Shown here in pieces: positions 50,912 to 59,031 of a stretch of 64,000 bases of DNA. How positions within the stretch are numbered: the first letter of the stretch is position 1; every line of letters starts with the position of its first letter. The notes under the pieces were generated by a model. The model was not told the DNA's origin and did not search any database. It worked only from the letters and a program-made list of their open reading frames with translations. The DNA lies in contig CAZSSH010000010.1 of assembly GCA_964609825.1 (NCBI GenBank), positions 372,001-436,000 on the forward strand, written 5' to 3'. A program made the translations under genes and the position numbers. This DNA is from CAZSSH01 sp964609825. Lineage in GTDB: Bacteria > Verrucomicrobiota > Lentisphaeria > Victivallales > Victivallaceae.

Positions 50912-52048
50912 ATGTTGTATTCTTACAGTTTTCAAAACAAAAAACGCGATCTTGCCGATATCCTCTCGACGGTAATCAAGGATGAGCCGCGTTTTATTAG
51001 TAATTTTAAACCGGTCGAGGAGGCCACCCAGCAAAAACACGAGTGGCTGGAGGATCAGATTTCCGGCCGCTCCGTCACCGCCGTCGCCGTCACCGGCAAC
51101 GAGGTTGAGCTCGCCGCCAACGATGCGGGCAAAATCCGCGTCGGCACTTTGCTGGTGATGGAAAATGACTCGGCGCTCTTTCGCGTTGTTTCCTATACCG
51201 GCAACTCTTTTGTCTACGCTCTGGCCGCCGCCAACGGCTCGTCTCATACCGCCCCGATGGCGGGCAAAATGATGAAAATCGTCTCCACTCCGATTGCCGA
51301 GGGCAGCAACCCGGGAGACGGCGACGAGAGCGGAATCACCGGCAGCGTCAACTTTAACTACACTCAGATTTTTCGCAAAGACATCATTTTGACCGGCAGC
51401 GCGCTCGCCGTCAATGTTTTCGGAAACGTTGACAATCAGCTTAACCGTCAGACTGCGTTTGCCTTGGGCGAGCTGGCGCGCGATCTTAACCGCGTCGCTC
51501 TTTTTGGCCGCCGCGTCGAGGGTTCGGCGCTTGCCCGCGGCGAAGCCGGCGGCTTGTACGCGTTTGCCGGCAACGGTCTCAAGATTGATGCCGATGCCGC
51601 GGTGCTGAACAGCTTTTTGATCAATGACGCGGCTCAGGAAATTATGGGCGAGGGCGGCGATCCCACCCAGATTTTGTGCAGCCCCGGTCAGGCCCGCGTC
51701 CTCTCCAACGAGTATAAAAACAATCTTCAGATCATCCGCTCCGACGACCGTCGCGGCGCCTATGTGGCGGTGGTGGTCAATGAGATCAACGGTCGCGGTA
51801 TGACGATTATGGCCGATCCGGATGTGCCGGACTGTGACGTCTGGGTGCTCGACGCCGCCGGTTTCGGGCTATCCAGTCTCAAGGGGCGTGCCATCGCCGA
51901 CGAGGATGCAACTCCCAAAGGCTTTGACGGGGTCAAGCGCATGGCTCTGGGCGAACTGACGTTTGTCTTTAAAAACGCCTTGCAGCGCTGCTGCCGGATC
52001 GGCAACCTTAAGCCGAGCTTGCAGGTTTTGTCCGGGCTTAAGGGGTAA
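50912..52048 (+). CDS. Major capsid-like protein (SU10/DUF5309-like, HK97 fold)
   Basis: A 378-residue protein similar in plan to SU10-type/DUF5309 major capsid proteins: N-terminal KKRDLADILSTVIKDEPRFIS and EATQQKHEWLEDQI, a central ALGELARDLNRVALFGRRVEGS with LARGEAGGLYAF, then DPTQILCSPGQARVLS and the C-terminal DCDVWVLDAAGFGLSSLKGR. No long N-terminal delta domain, consistent with a separate scaffold upstream. AAGGAAG is the RBS. No terminase, portal, protease or tail genes are near. It may be a prophage remnant or a domesticated capsid/nanocompartment shell. Confidence 0.75.
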   Translation: MLYSYSFQNKKRDLADILSTVIKDEPRFISNFKPVEEATQQKHEWLEDQISGRSVTAVAVTGNEVELAANDAGKIRVGTLLVMENDSALFRVVSYTGNSFVYALAAANGSSHTAPMAGKMMKIVSTPIAEGSNPGDGDESGITGSVNFNYTQIFRKDIILTGSALAVNVFGNVDNQLNRQTAFALGELARDLNRVALFGRRVEGSALARGEAGGLYAFAGNGLKIDADAAVLNSFLINDAAQEIMGEGGDPTQILCSPGQARVLSNEYKNNLQIIRSDDRRGAYVAVVVNEINGRGMTIMADPDVPDCDVWVLDAAGFGLSSLKGRAIADEDATPKGFDGVKRMALGELTFVFKNALQRCCRIGNLKPSLQVLSGLKG

Positions 52049-52059
52049 ACTGATTGACT

Positions 52060-52090
52060 GGCTCCGGGATAATCCGGGGCCGGTGTTTTT
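52060..52090 (+). terminator. Attenuator-like hairpin after the capsid gene
   Basis: GGCTCCGG (52060-52067) pairs with CCGGGGCC (52074-52081) over GATAAT, then GGTGTTTTT. It could lower expression of the connector gene relative to capsid, as in phage head operons. Confidence 0.6.
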
Positions 52091-52116
52091 ATACATAAAA
52101 AACGGAGGAAATAATC

Positions 52117-52488
52117 ATGCATGATTTGATGACGGCCGCAAATGAATACTTTTCCTTGCATCTGGAGCGCAATCTATGGGAGTCGCTCGGCCGGGAGGAG
52201 CAGCTGGCGGCGTTGACCAACGCGGTCAATGACTTGACCGATTATGCAAGAGTGGTCTTGCCGGTAGAGAGTGAAGCCGTGCAGCGGGCGATTTACGAGC
52301 AGGCACTGTGGCTGGTCAAACGGCTTCGCCGCAAGCCGCAAATTGTTGCGGAGAGCATCGAGGGGCTGGGGAGCCGGAGTTACGCTGTCGGCGGAAACGC
52401 CGATGATGGCGAGGCCGTCTGCAAGCGCTCGCGGTTGATATTATCGCCGGTGATTCAAAGTCAAGCCGGTAAACTCGCGAGGGGGTAA
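52117..52488 (+). CDS. Head-tail connector/adaptor-like protein
   Basis: A 123-residue helical protein: HDLMTAANEYFSLHLERNLWE, EQLAALTNAVNDLTDYARV, AIYEQALWLVKRLRRKP, then GLGSRSYAVGGNAD near the end. This pattern (short helices followed by a Gly-rich strand) resembles phage gp6-like head-tail connectors, which lie just after capsid genes. Assignment is by pattern and position only. GGAGG lies nine bases upstream of ATG 52117. Confidence 0.5.
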   Translation: MHDLMTAANEYFSLHLERNLWESLGREEQLAALTNAVNDLTDYARVVLPVESEAVQRAIYEQALWLVKRLRRKPQIVAESIEGLGSRSYAVGGNADDGEAVCKRSRLILSPVIQSQAGKLARG

Positions 52489-52489
52489 T

Positions 52490-52897
52490 ATGTTTTATTT
52501 AAAGAACAGCCGGATTGAGTTTTGCGGATTGCCGCTCGGAAAATTGGAGGATGAGCCCGAGTTCAGGATCATCCCCCGTTTTTTTGCCGCCGCTCCCGGC
52601 GGCGCGGTTGAGATCGGCGAAGCCGGAGCGGTCGGAGTCAAACTGACGCTGCAAACAATTGATTTTGATTTCGCCCGGGCCTTTGACCGCGGCGGTAAAC
52701 CGCTAACGCGCCGTAATCCGTATTTTCGGCGTTTCGGCCGGTTGCTGCTGCGGACGGAGGAGGGGCGCAATCACTGTTATTTTGCGGTGGCGCGGCTCTG
52801 CAAAGACAGTTTTTGGGACAAAAAAAACCGGAAGTTGGTACTGATGTTTGAGGTCAGACCCGCTTCCGGCGGCAATTATCTGCAAATATTGTCCTAA
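52490..52897 (+). CDS. Unidentified protein ending the capsid cassette
   Basis: A 135-residue, Arg- and Phe-rich, beta-strand-like protein (MFYLKNSRIEFCGLPLGKLED...RIIPRFFAAAPGG, RRFGRLLLRTEEGRNHCYFAVARL). I do not recognise it. Its ATG lies one base after the connector stop with GAGGGGG as RBS, so it belongs to the cassette. Phage cassettes often place a neck or tail-tube-type protein here, but nothing in the sequence shows that. Its stop overlaps the convergent lipoprotein stop by three bases. Confidence 0.6.
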   Translation: MFYLKNSRIEFCGLPLGKLEDEPEFRIIPRFFAAAPGGAVEIGEAGAVGVKLTLQTIDFDFARAFDRGGKPLTRRNPYFRRFGRLLLRTEEGRNHCYFAVARLCKDSFWDKKNRKLVLMFEVRPASGGNYLQILS

Positions 52898-53652
52898 AAG
52901 CCCGGCGGTAAAAAGTCGGAGTCTTTAAACACCGGATCGAGTTTGTAATAAATTGACCGGACTTGTTGCATCACGCCGTTGTCATTGACAGTGGCTTCGG
53001 CGGCAACTTTGACTCCGTCGCAAACGGTGTATTTGTTGATGACTGTATCGTTCACATAAGTATTGCCGTCGCTGATCAGTGTGACTTTGATCCGGTTGAT
53101 GAGATAAGTTTGCGGGCTGATGTAAATCTCAAAATGCGAAAGATCCCCGGCATTGCGGCGGCAATTGAGTTTAATGAATTGATCTTCGCCGATCTCGACA
53201 TTGGTGATTTTGATATCATGAAAGACGGTGGAGTATTTGCTCTGCGGGCTGGCCATCAGGCTTACAATTTGCAGCCGGTCCAAGGCTTCACCGGTGATGT
53301 CGGTGACTTTTTTCTTGTTGTAATCGACGTACCAACCGGCTTTGCCGTTATATATAAGCGCGTTTTCCTCGGTGTTGTCGATGTACCCGGCAACCCTGAG
53401 ATTGGCAGGGTCCTGAAATTTAGTCTCGACAATTTTTTCCTCCGGGTCATCCATGAAACGCTCGGTGACAAAAATTTGACGCTGGACGAAACTTTTGGCC
53501 TTGTCATATTTATTGTCGGGGTCCACCGCGCGATTCATCTTGCTCTCCAGTGTCTCCAACGTAATATTGCCGGGCGACTCGACCTCTTTGACACTTGCGC
53601 AACCGGCCGATGCAAAGACGACTGCGACGGCAAACAGTAATTGAAATTTCAT
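52894..53652 (-). CDS. LolA-like lipoprotein
   Basis: A 252-residue lipoprotein. The signal ends LLFAVAVVFASAG with C18 as the lipidation Cys, though the -3 residue is Ser rather than Leu. The mature part is beta-rich, with the strand pattern and C-terminal YYKLDPVFKDSDFLPP typical of LolA/LolB-like carriers. Likely located in the envelope and involved in lipoprotein or lipid handling, by analogy. It faces the capsid cassette, and the two stop codons overlap with no terminator between them. Confidence 0.72.
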   Translation of the reverse strand: MKFQLLFAVAVVFASAGCASVKEVESPGNITLETLESKMNRAVDPDNKYDKAKSFVQRQIFVTERFMDDPEEKIVETKFQDPANLRVAGYIDNTEENALIYNGKAGWYVDYNKKKVTDITGEALDRLQIVSLMASPQSKYSTVFHDIKITNVEIGEDQFIKLNCRRNAGDLSHFEIYISPQTYLINRIKVTLISDGNTYVNDTVINKYTVCDGVKVAAEATVNDNGVMQQVRSIYYKLDPVFKDSDFLPPGF

Positions 53653-53745
53653 CTTTAATTATCCTGCGTTATGCTGTTTCTTAATAATATAGCACAGTTT
53701 TTTTTCACTTCCACAAAAAAATCTTTTAATTTTAAAAAAATCGAC

Positions 53746-53783
53746 TTGACAAACCCCTGCTTGGGGCAGTAACGTATATACGT
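53746..53783 (+). promoter_or_regulatory. topA promoter region with palindrome
   Basis: TTGACA at 53746-53751; the best -10 is TAACGT (53770-53775) with an 18-base spacer. The overlapping 12-bp perfect palindrome ACGTATATACGT (53772-53783) may be an operator or an easily melted supercoiling-sensitive site. Confidence 0.45.
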
Positions 53784-53827
53784 ACGCGAGAGTGTTTTTT
53801 TGCGTCATTTTTGTTTAAGGAATAAAT

Positions 53828-56335
53828 ATGTCTAAATTAGTCATTGTCGAATCTCCCGCCAAAGCCCGCACCATCGGCAAAATGCTGGGAAAGAATTATA
53901 AGGTTTTGGCCTCGATGGGCCACGTCCGTGATTTGCCCGAGCGGGAATTGGGTGTGGATATTAAAAATCAGTTTCAGCCGGTGTATGTCGATACGCCGCG
54001 CAGCAAATCGACGCTTAAGGATTTGCGCGCCGCCGCCAAGGATGTGGATGAAGTCTTTTTGGCGCCCGACCCCGACCGCGAAGGGGAGGCGATTGCCTGG
54101 CATTTGCATGAAGTGTTGAAAGAGGACGTGTCGTCGCCGTTTTACCGCGTAACGTTCCACGAAATCACCAACTCGGCGATTAACAAAGCGATGCAGGAGT
54201 TGGGCTCTATTAATATGGATTTAGTAGACTCGCAGCAGGCGCGGCGGGTATTGGACCGGATTGTCGGTTATCAGGTGAGCCCTTTGCTGTGGTCCAAGAT
54301 CGAGAAAGGGTGCAGTGCCGGGCGCGTACAGTCGGCGGCGTTGCGGCTGGTGGTCGAGCGCGAGCGCGTGATCGAAAATTTCAAGCCCGAGGAGTACTGG
54401 GTTTTCGGCATTGTTTGCACCATGCCCGATGGCAGCAAGATTGCCTTTAAGTTATTTAAGGTCAATGCCGCCGATGTCAATATCAACAACGAGACTGAGG
54501 CTCTGTCGGTGTTGGCGGCGGTGCAAAAAGGTACGCCGCCCCGGGTTGAGTCCATCACCTCGGCCGAGCGCAAACGTTATGCCCCGGCACCGTTTACCAC
54601 CAGTACGTTGCAGCAGTCGGCAAGCGTTTCGCTGCATTTCTCCGCCAGCAATACTATGCGTTATGCGCAGCAGCTTTATGAAGGCATCGAGCTGGGCGCC
54701 AAGGGCGCGGTCGGTTTGATTACTTACATGCGTACCGACTCGGTGACGATCGCCGCTGAGGCGCAATATGCGGCCTTGGACTTTATCCGCAAAGAGTACG
54801 GCGAAAACTTCGCCCCCAAGTATCCCAATGTTTATAAAAACAAAGCCGCCGCTCAGGAAGCACACGAGGCCATCCGTCCGACCGATGTTTTGCGAACGCC
54901 GGAGATGGTGGCGTCCTTTTTGGACGAAAAGCAATTAAAGCTCTACAGCCTCATTTGGCGGCGCTTTGTCGCCAGTCAGATGACTCCGGCGGTGAACAAT
55001 CTTACTACCGTCGATTTGTTGGTCACCGGCGCCGACCGCAACAAATACACGTTTCGCGCGACGGCCGCGGTGCCGGTCTTTGCCGGTTTCTCCAAAGTTT
55101 ACGAGGATATCGTCAAAAAGAAAGATGAGAGCGCGTTGGCGACTGCGCTCGGTGGTTTGCAAAACAATCAGGAGCTCGTTATCTCGGATTACGAAAAAGA
55201 GCAAAAATTTACCGAGCCGCCGCCGCGCTTTACCGAGGCCTCATTAATTAAGGAGTTGGAGGAAAACGGCATCGGGCGCCCCTCCACTTACGCCACCATT
55301 TTAAAGACGATTCAGGATCGCGACTATGTGAGCCGGGACAACGGCAAATTGTTGCCGACCGCGCTTGGATTTTCAGTCATCGATTTTTTGGTCGAGCGGC
55401 TGCCGGAGCTCTTTGACATCGGCTTTACCGCCAAGATGGAGCAGCAGCTTGACGAAATTGAGGAGGGCAAAGTCTCCTGGATTGCGATGATGACCGAGTT
55501 TTACAACAAATTTGCGCCGTGGCTCGAGTCGGCCAAGCACAGTGATGCGCCTCCGTCGCATTTGTCGGAGCAACTGATCGGCGAGATTGCCAAAATCGAG
55601 TTTGAGAAGCCGCAGAAATCGGGACGCAAGACCTTTGACGACCGCAAGTTCTTTGACTCGGTGCGCAAAAAGTTTGAGGGTGACCGCAAGATTACCGGCA
55701 AACAATATACCGCTTTGCTCAATATTGCCGGCAAATACATCAATCAACTGGATTTGACCGTGTTCCCGGAGGAGGTCGTTGCCGAGATTAAGGCGTTGGC
55801 GATTGCCAAGACCGAGCAGCAGCAGGCGGCCTCGGAGGCGGATTACGCCGGATTGTTTGCCAACTTCGGCAGCAATATCCAGTTTGAGGAGCCGGTCAAG
55901 CGCGGGAAGTTCACTTATGACGACCGTAAATTTTTTGACTCGCTGCAGCAACAGGCATTATCCGGCAAAGCACTGTCCGACAAGCAGTTGGCGGCTTTGG
56001 GCAAGCTCGCCCAAAAATATGCCGGTCAGCTCAAGGATAAGACGGCGGTCATGGCCCAGCTTAAATTAACTGACAGCGCTCCGGCAACCGCCCCGGATGC
56101 GGCAGCGACAGCCGACGGCGCCGCCGCGCCGTCGGTTGACAACGAAAAGACCGCGGCCATCTTTAAGGCATTGGAAAACGTCACCGCTTGGGGGGAGCCG
56201 GTCAAACGCGGTCGCTTCACCTATGATGACAAAGCATTTTTCCAGTCGCTGTCCAAACAGTTTCACGGCGGACGGCAGTTGTCCGACAAACAGTTGAGCG
56301 CTTTGGCAAAATTAGCGGAGAAATATATCAAATGA
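53828..56335 (+). CDS. topA: DNA topoisomerase I with three Cys-free C-terminal repeats
   Basis: An 835-residue type IA topoisomerase relaxing negative supercoils. The TOPRIM domain is KLVIVESPAKARTIGKMLG with DPDREGEA, and the active Tyr is Y300 in LITYMRTDS; the toroid domains follow to about 580. In place of the usual Zn ribbons the tail has three homologous repeats starting near residues 592, 686 and 788, each with (G/S)GR-FTYDDR-FF-S and a K-L-AL-KLA-KY helix. None contains Cys, so zinc binding is lost. ATG 53828 has AAGGA. It overlaps the AsmA-like gene by ATGA. Confidence 0.95.
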   Translation: MSKLVIVESPAKARTIGKMLGKNYKVLASMGHVRDLPERELGVDIKNQFQPVYVDTPRSKSTLKDLRAAAKDVDEVFLAPDPDREGEAIAWHLHEVLKEDVSSPFYRVTFHEITNSAINKAMQELGSINMDLVDSQQARRVLDRIVGYQVSPLLWSKIEKGCSAGRVQSAALRLVVERERVIENFKPEEYWVFGIVCTMPDGSKIAFKLFKVNAADVNINNETEALSVLAAVQKGTPPRVESITSAERKRYAPAPFTTSTLQQSASVSLHFSASNTMRYAQQLYEGIELGAKGAVGLITYMRTDSVTIAAEAQYAALDFIRKEYGENFAPKYPNVYKNKAAAQEAHEAIRPTDVLRTPEMVASFLDEKQLKLYSLIWRRFVASQMTPAVNNLTTVDLLVTGADRNKYTFRATAAVPVFAGFSKVYEDIVKKKDESALATALGGLQNNQELVISDYEKEQKFTEPPPRFTEASLIKELEENGIGRPSTYATILKTIQDRDYVSRDNGKLLPTALGFSVIDFLVERLPELFDIGFTAKMEQQLDEIEEGKVSWIAMMTEFYNKFAPWLESAKHSDAPPSHLSEQLIGEIAKIEFEKPQKSGRKTFDDRKFFDSVRKKFEGDRKITGKQYTALLNIAGKYINQLDLTVFPEEVVAEIKALAIAKTEQQQAASEADYAGLFANFGSNIQFEEPVKRGKFTYDDRKFFDSLQQQALSGKALSDKQLAALGKLAQKYAGQLKDKTAVMAQLKLTDSAPATAPDAAATADGAAAPSVDNEKTAAIFKALENVTAWGEPVKRGRFTYDDKAFFQSLSKQFHGGRQLSDKQLSALAKLAEKYIK

Positions 56336-57081
56336 AAATGAAAAAATGGCAAATGATCGTCGGGGTGATTGCAATATTGCTGATCGCCGGGGTGTTGGTT
56401 TGGAATTTTGTGATGGACAAAGTCATTGCCAACTCTATCGGGCTCGTGGGCTCGGCGGTGGTGGGGACCAAGGTCGAGGCCAAGTCGGTCACCAGTCACT
56501 TTTTGCGCGGGGCAATCCAGATTGAGGGACTCTCGGTTGGCAACCCGGCCGGTTATTTGAGCCCGGAGGCGATTGAAATCGGTAAAATTGCGGTGTCTGT
56601 CAAACCGTTGAGTTTGCTGAGCAACAAAATTGAAGTCAATGAAATTTACATTGAGGGGATGAAAGTTGACTTTGAGCCTGATATTTTAAAGGCCACAAGC
56701 AACCTCAACGAGCTCTTGAACAATATTAAGAAATTCACCGCCAAAGCTCCTGCCGACGGCAAAGATGCCAAGACGGAGGATCAAAAGGCGGAAAAAGCCG
56801 CCAATAAACAGATTTTCATCAAGCATCTGGCGACCAAGGATACCGAGATTTCGGTTTCCTCGTCACTCCTCAAGCAAAAAGTCTCGGTGCCGCTGCCCAA
56901 TGTGGAGCTCAATGACATTGGCGGCAAGAGCATTGCCGAAACAATCATGGAGATGTTTGAAAAGCTTTTGAAAGACATCAGCAACATTAAGGTGGTCAGT
57001 GATCTTGGTAACACGGTCACCGAGACCGGTGATAAAGCGATTAAGTTGATCGACAAATCAATCAAGCGGCTGTTTGAGTAA
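56332..57081 (+). CDS. AsmA-like inner-membrane-anchored protein
   Basis: A 249-residue protein with an N-terminal signal anchor (MIVGVIAILLIAGVLVWNFV, 8-27) and a periplasmic domain with IEGLSVGNPAGYLSPEAIEIGKIAVSVKPLSLLSNKIEVNEI-type strands, as in the N-terminal domain of AsmA/TamB-type lipid-transport proteins. It is much shorter than those proteins (only the N-domain is present). The tail is helical and basic. ATGA overlap with topA suggests coupled translation. Role in outer-membrane lipid handling is inference. Confidence 0.68.
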   Translation: MKMKKWQMIVGVIAILLIAGVLVWNFVMDKVIANSIGLVGSAVVGTKVEAKSVTSHFLRGAIQIEGLSVGNPAGYLSPEAIEIGKIAVSVKPLSLLSNKIEVNEIYIEGMKVDFEPDILKATSNLNELLNNIKKFTAKAPADGKDAKTEDQKAEKAANKQIFIKHLATKDTEISVSSSLLKQKVSVPLPNVELNDIGGKSIAETIMEMFEKLLKDISNIKVVSDLGNTVTETGDKAIKLIDKSIKRLFE

Positions 57082-57160
57082 AAATCGGGTAAAAAATAGT
57101 ATAAAATGCTGTTTTTCAGGGAAAAAACTGTTTTTTTTGAAAAAAAAATAAAATTGCCGC

Positions 57161-57188
57161 TTGCATATTGAGTTTTTTTTGCTATACT
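57161..57188 (+). promoter_or_regulatory. Promoter of the 58-residue gene
   Basis: TTGCAT (57161-57166), 16-base spacer and TATACT (57183-57188). Confidence 0.65.
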
Positions 57189-57251
57189 TAGAGTAAGGAC
57201 GTTTATTCAAAGTGAAATTAAGCACAAAAACCACCAAAAGGAGATAGTAAA

Positions 57252-57428
57252 ATGAAACATGAATTCTACGATGTCAAGGCAAAAGCCAAGGTCAAAGCCG
57301 ATGTGATCGAGTTTGTCACCTATGGTGAAGAAGGCCGCAAACGCTATGCCTTCAAAGGCAAAACCGCCGATGGCCGTCCGTTGACCGCTTTTGTCAGCAA
57401 GAGCACCTGGGAAAAAGCCAAGAAGTAA
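57252..57428 (+). CDS. 58-residue basic protein, unidentified
   Basis: A short gene with promoter, RBS AAGGAG nine bases before ATG 57252, and a strong terminator 15 bases after the stop, so it forms a complete monocistronic unit. The product is Lys-rich and probably a small beta fold (VKAKAKVKADVIEFVTYGEE, then GRKRYAFKGKTADGRPL). No Cys or signal. I do not recognise it; a nucleic-acid-binding role is possible from charge only. Confidence 0.8.
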   Translation: MKHEFYDVKAKAKVKADVIEFVTYGEEGRKRYAFKGKTADGRPLTAFVSKSTWEKAKK

Positions 57429-57442
57429 CTTGGTGGAGAAAG

Positions 57443-57475
57443 GGCCGCGCAATCAGTTGCGCGGTCTTTTTTTTT
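57443..57475 (+). terminator. Terminator of the 58-residue gene
   Basis: A 10-bp stem GGCCGCGCAA-type (57443-57452) with TTGCGCGGTC (57457-57466), loop TCAG, followed by T9. Confidence 0.93.
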
Positions 57476-57509
57476 GCCCTGTCGGGGGGAGTGTCGGGTT
57501 AAAACAAAA

Positions 57510-58847
57510 TCAGCATGGAGTGTGCAATGATTGATTGATCTTTTTTTCGATCATTTTAATTTGCGCCAGTGTGAGCGTCATTTTGCGGAATGCCGGAAAC
57601 AGTAAATGCTCATGGAGCGCCGCAAAGGCAAACCGGGACGGGTGTTGCAGCGCGACCATACTGTGTTGCAATATCAATTGATCCAGATCGGTCAATCGGT
57701 TGGTAAGCACCGGATTTTTACTGTTGGCCTGACTGGATCCGTTGAGCAGTGTTTCCCCTTTTTGAACCCACTTCTTGGCGTTGCGGCTGTGACTCATCAC
57801 ACCGATGCCGTTGACCAGCATTGTTGAGCAGTGATTGTTTTGGATGCCCGGCAGCCGGATTTCCCCCCAATGGTCGGGGTTGTCGTTGCGCCGGAGGTAC
57901 TCTCCCTCAAAACGATACCCGATCAGCATCGCCAGCTCATTTTTAATCAACAACTCGGCTACTGCCCCCGACGGGTCGCCCCATTGGCGCGTGCAAATCC
58001 CCGGCGAGGTGTAGAGGCGCAAAAACAGCTCCAGACCGTTCCAAAACGACAGCTCGGAAATCGTGCAATTGCCGTTGTTGTCAAACAGTCGGCCGCCGGA
58101 TTGAAAAACAAACGGCATGAAGCCGTTGATATCGGGGATCATGCCGAGTCCGAAGCGCTCGACCCGCTGATTGCGGGTGATTCGGGTTAACTGGCGCATG
58201 GCATTGATGACATCTTCCCACGTCCAGTCGTTGTTGGGCTCGGCGAGATTTTCTCTGCGGAAAATAGCCCGGTTGTAATATAATTTGGGCAGCGAAAATG
58301 CCACCGGCAACGCATAAAGTTCGCCCTGATAGGACATCGCGTTTAATAATGGCGGCGGGATTTTGGACAAAAGTGATTCACTGACCAACCCGCTCAAAGG
58401 CTGTAACACTTTTTCGGCCGCCAAGACCGGCAGCAAACCGTCATCGACCAGCGCCGCCCCCGGCGACTGCCGGTTTTTTTCACTCAAATAATCAATATAG
58501 TCGCGATAGGTGTCGTATTGCAAACCGGGGAAACTGTTGCCCTCAACCCCGAAATCCGGAGCGTAATCTTTGTAAATTGCATTCCAACCATACAATATTG
58601 GGCGGTCGGCTCCAATGACGCCGTCCGAGCGCACAAAGGTCCCCCGTCCGGCTTCGCGGACGATCAAACCGCGCTTCTCCAAAAGTTTATAGGCGCCGAT
58701 GGCGCTTGACAGGCCGACCTTTTTTTGCATCGCCAGCTCGCGCACGCTCGGTAAGCGGGAGCCCGGCGGCAAAGTGCCGTTGCGGATCTCCGTTTCGAGA
58801 TCATTGGCGATGTTTCGCGTCTGCGGTATTTTATTTTCTGTTTCCAT
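57510..58847 (-). CDS. GntR winged helix fused to ABC-type sugar-binding-protein domain
   Basis: A 445-residue protein without signal peptide. Residues about 10-75 are a GntR-type winged helix (ANDLETEIRNGTLPPGSRLPSVREL, LEKRGLIVREAGRGTFV). Residues about 95-440 are like extracellular solute-binding protein family 1, with LNAMSYQGELYALPVAFSLPKLYYN, DWTWEDVINAM and QSGGRLFDNNG. The usual GntR sensor is thus replaced by a periplasmic-type sugar-binding domain in the cytoplasm. It is divergent from the pseudopilin/GH42-like operon, its likely target. RBS is weak. Confidence 0.88.
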   Translation of the reverse strand: METENKIPQTRNIANDLETEIRNGTLPPGSRLPSVRELAMQKKVGLSSAIGAYKLLEKRGLIVREAGRGTFVRSDGVIGADRPILYGWNAIYKDYAPDFGVEGNSFPGLQYDTYRDYIDYLSEKNRQSPGAALVDDGLLPVLAAEKVLQPLSGLVSESLLSKIPPPLLNAMSYQGELYALPVAFSLPKLYYNRAIFRRENLAEPNNDWTWEDVINAMRQLTRITRNQRVERFGLGMIPDINGFMPFVFQSGGRLFDNNGNCTISELSFWNGLELFLRLYTSPGICTRQWGDPSGAVAELLIKNELAMLIGYRFEGEYLRRNDNPDHWGEIRLPGIQNNHCSTMLVNGIGVMSHSRNAKKWVQKGETLLNGSSQANSKNPVLTNRLTDLDQLILQHSMVALQHPSRFAFAALHEHLLFPAFRKMTLTLAQIKMIEKKINQSLHTPC

Positions 58848-58977
58848 GATATTCTTTAATTTACCGCAATTTTAAGAAAAATCAAGCCATTATCGCATTA
58901 ATTTTGAAATATATATATAACAGTAGCATACAGTTTATAAATTGTGTCATTAATTTCATAAAAAATCTGAAACAGTA

Positions 58978-59014
58978 TTGACAATTATTTCCCTTTGTGA
59001 TATAATATTGTCAA
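58978..59014 (+). promoter_or_regulatory. Promoter of pseudopilin-GH42-like operon with inverted repeat
   Basis: TTGACA (58978-58983), 17-base spacer, TATAAT (59001-59006): exact consensus. TTGACAAT (58978-58985) and ATTGTCAA (59007-59014) are perfect inverted repeats flanking the promoter core, 21 bases apart, a candidate operator for the divergent GntR-fusion regulator. Confidence 0.7.
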
Positions 59015-59031
59015 ACCACGGAGGAAAACCC

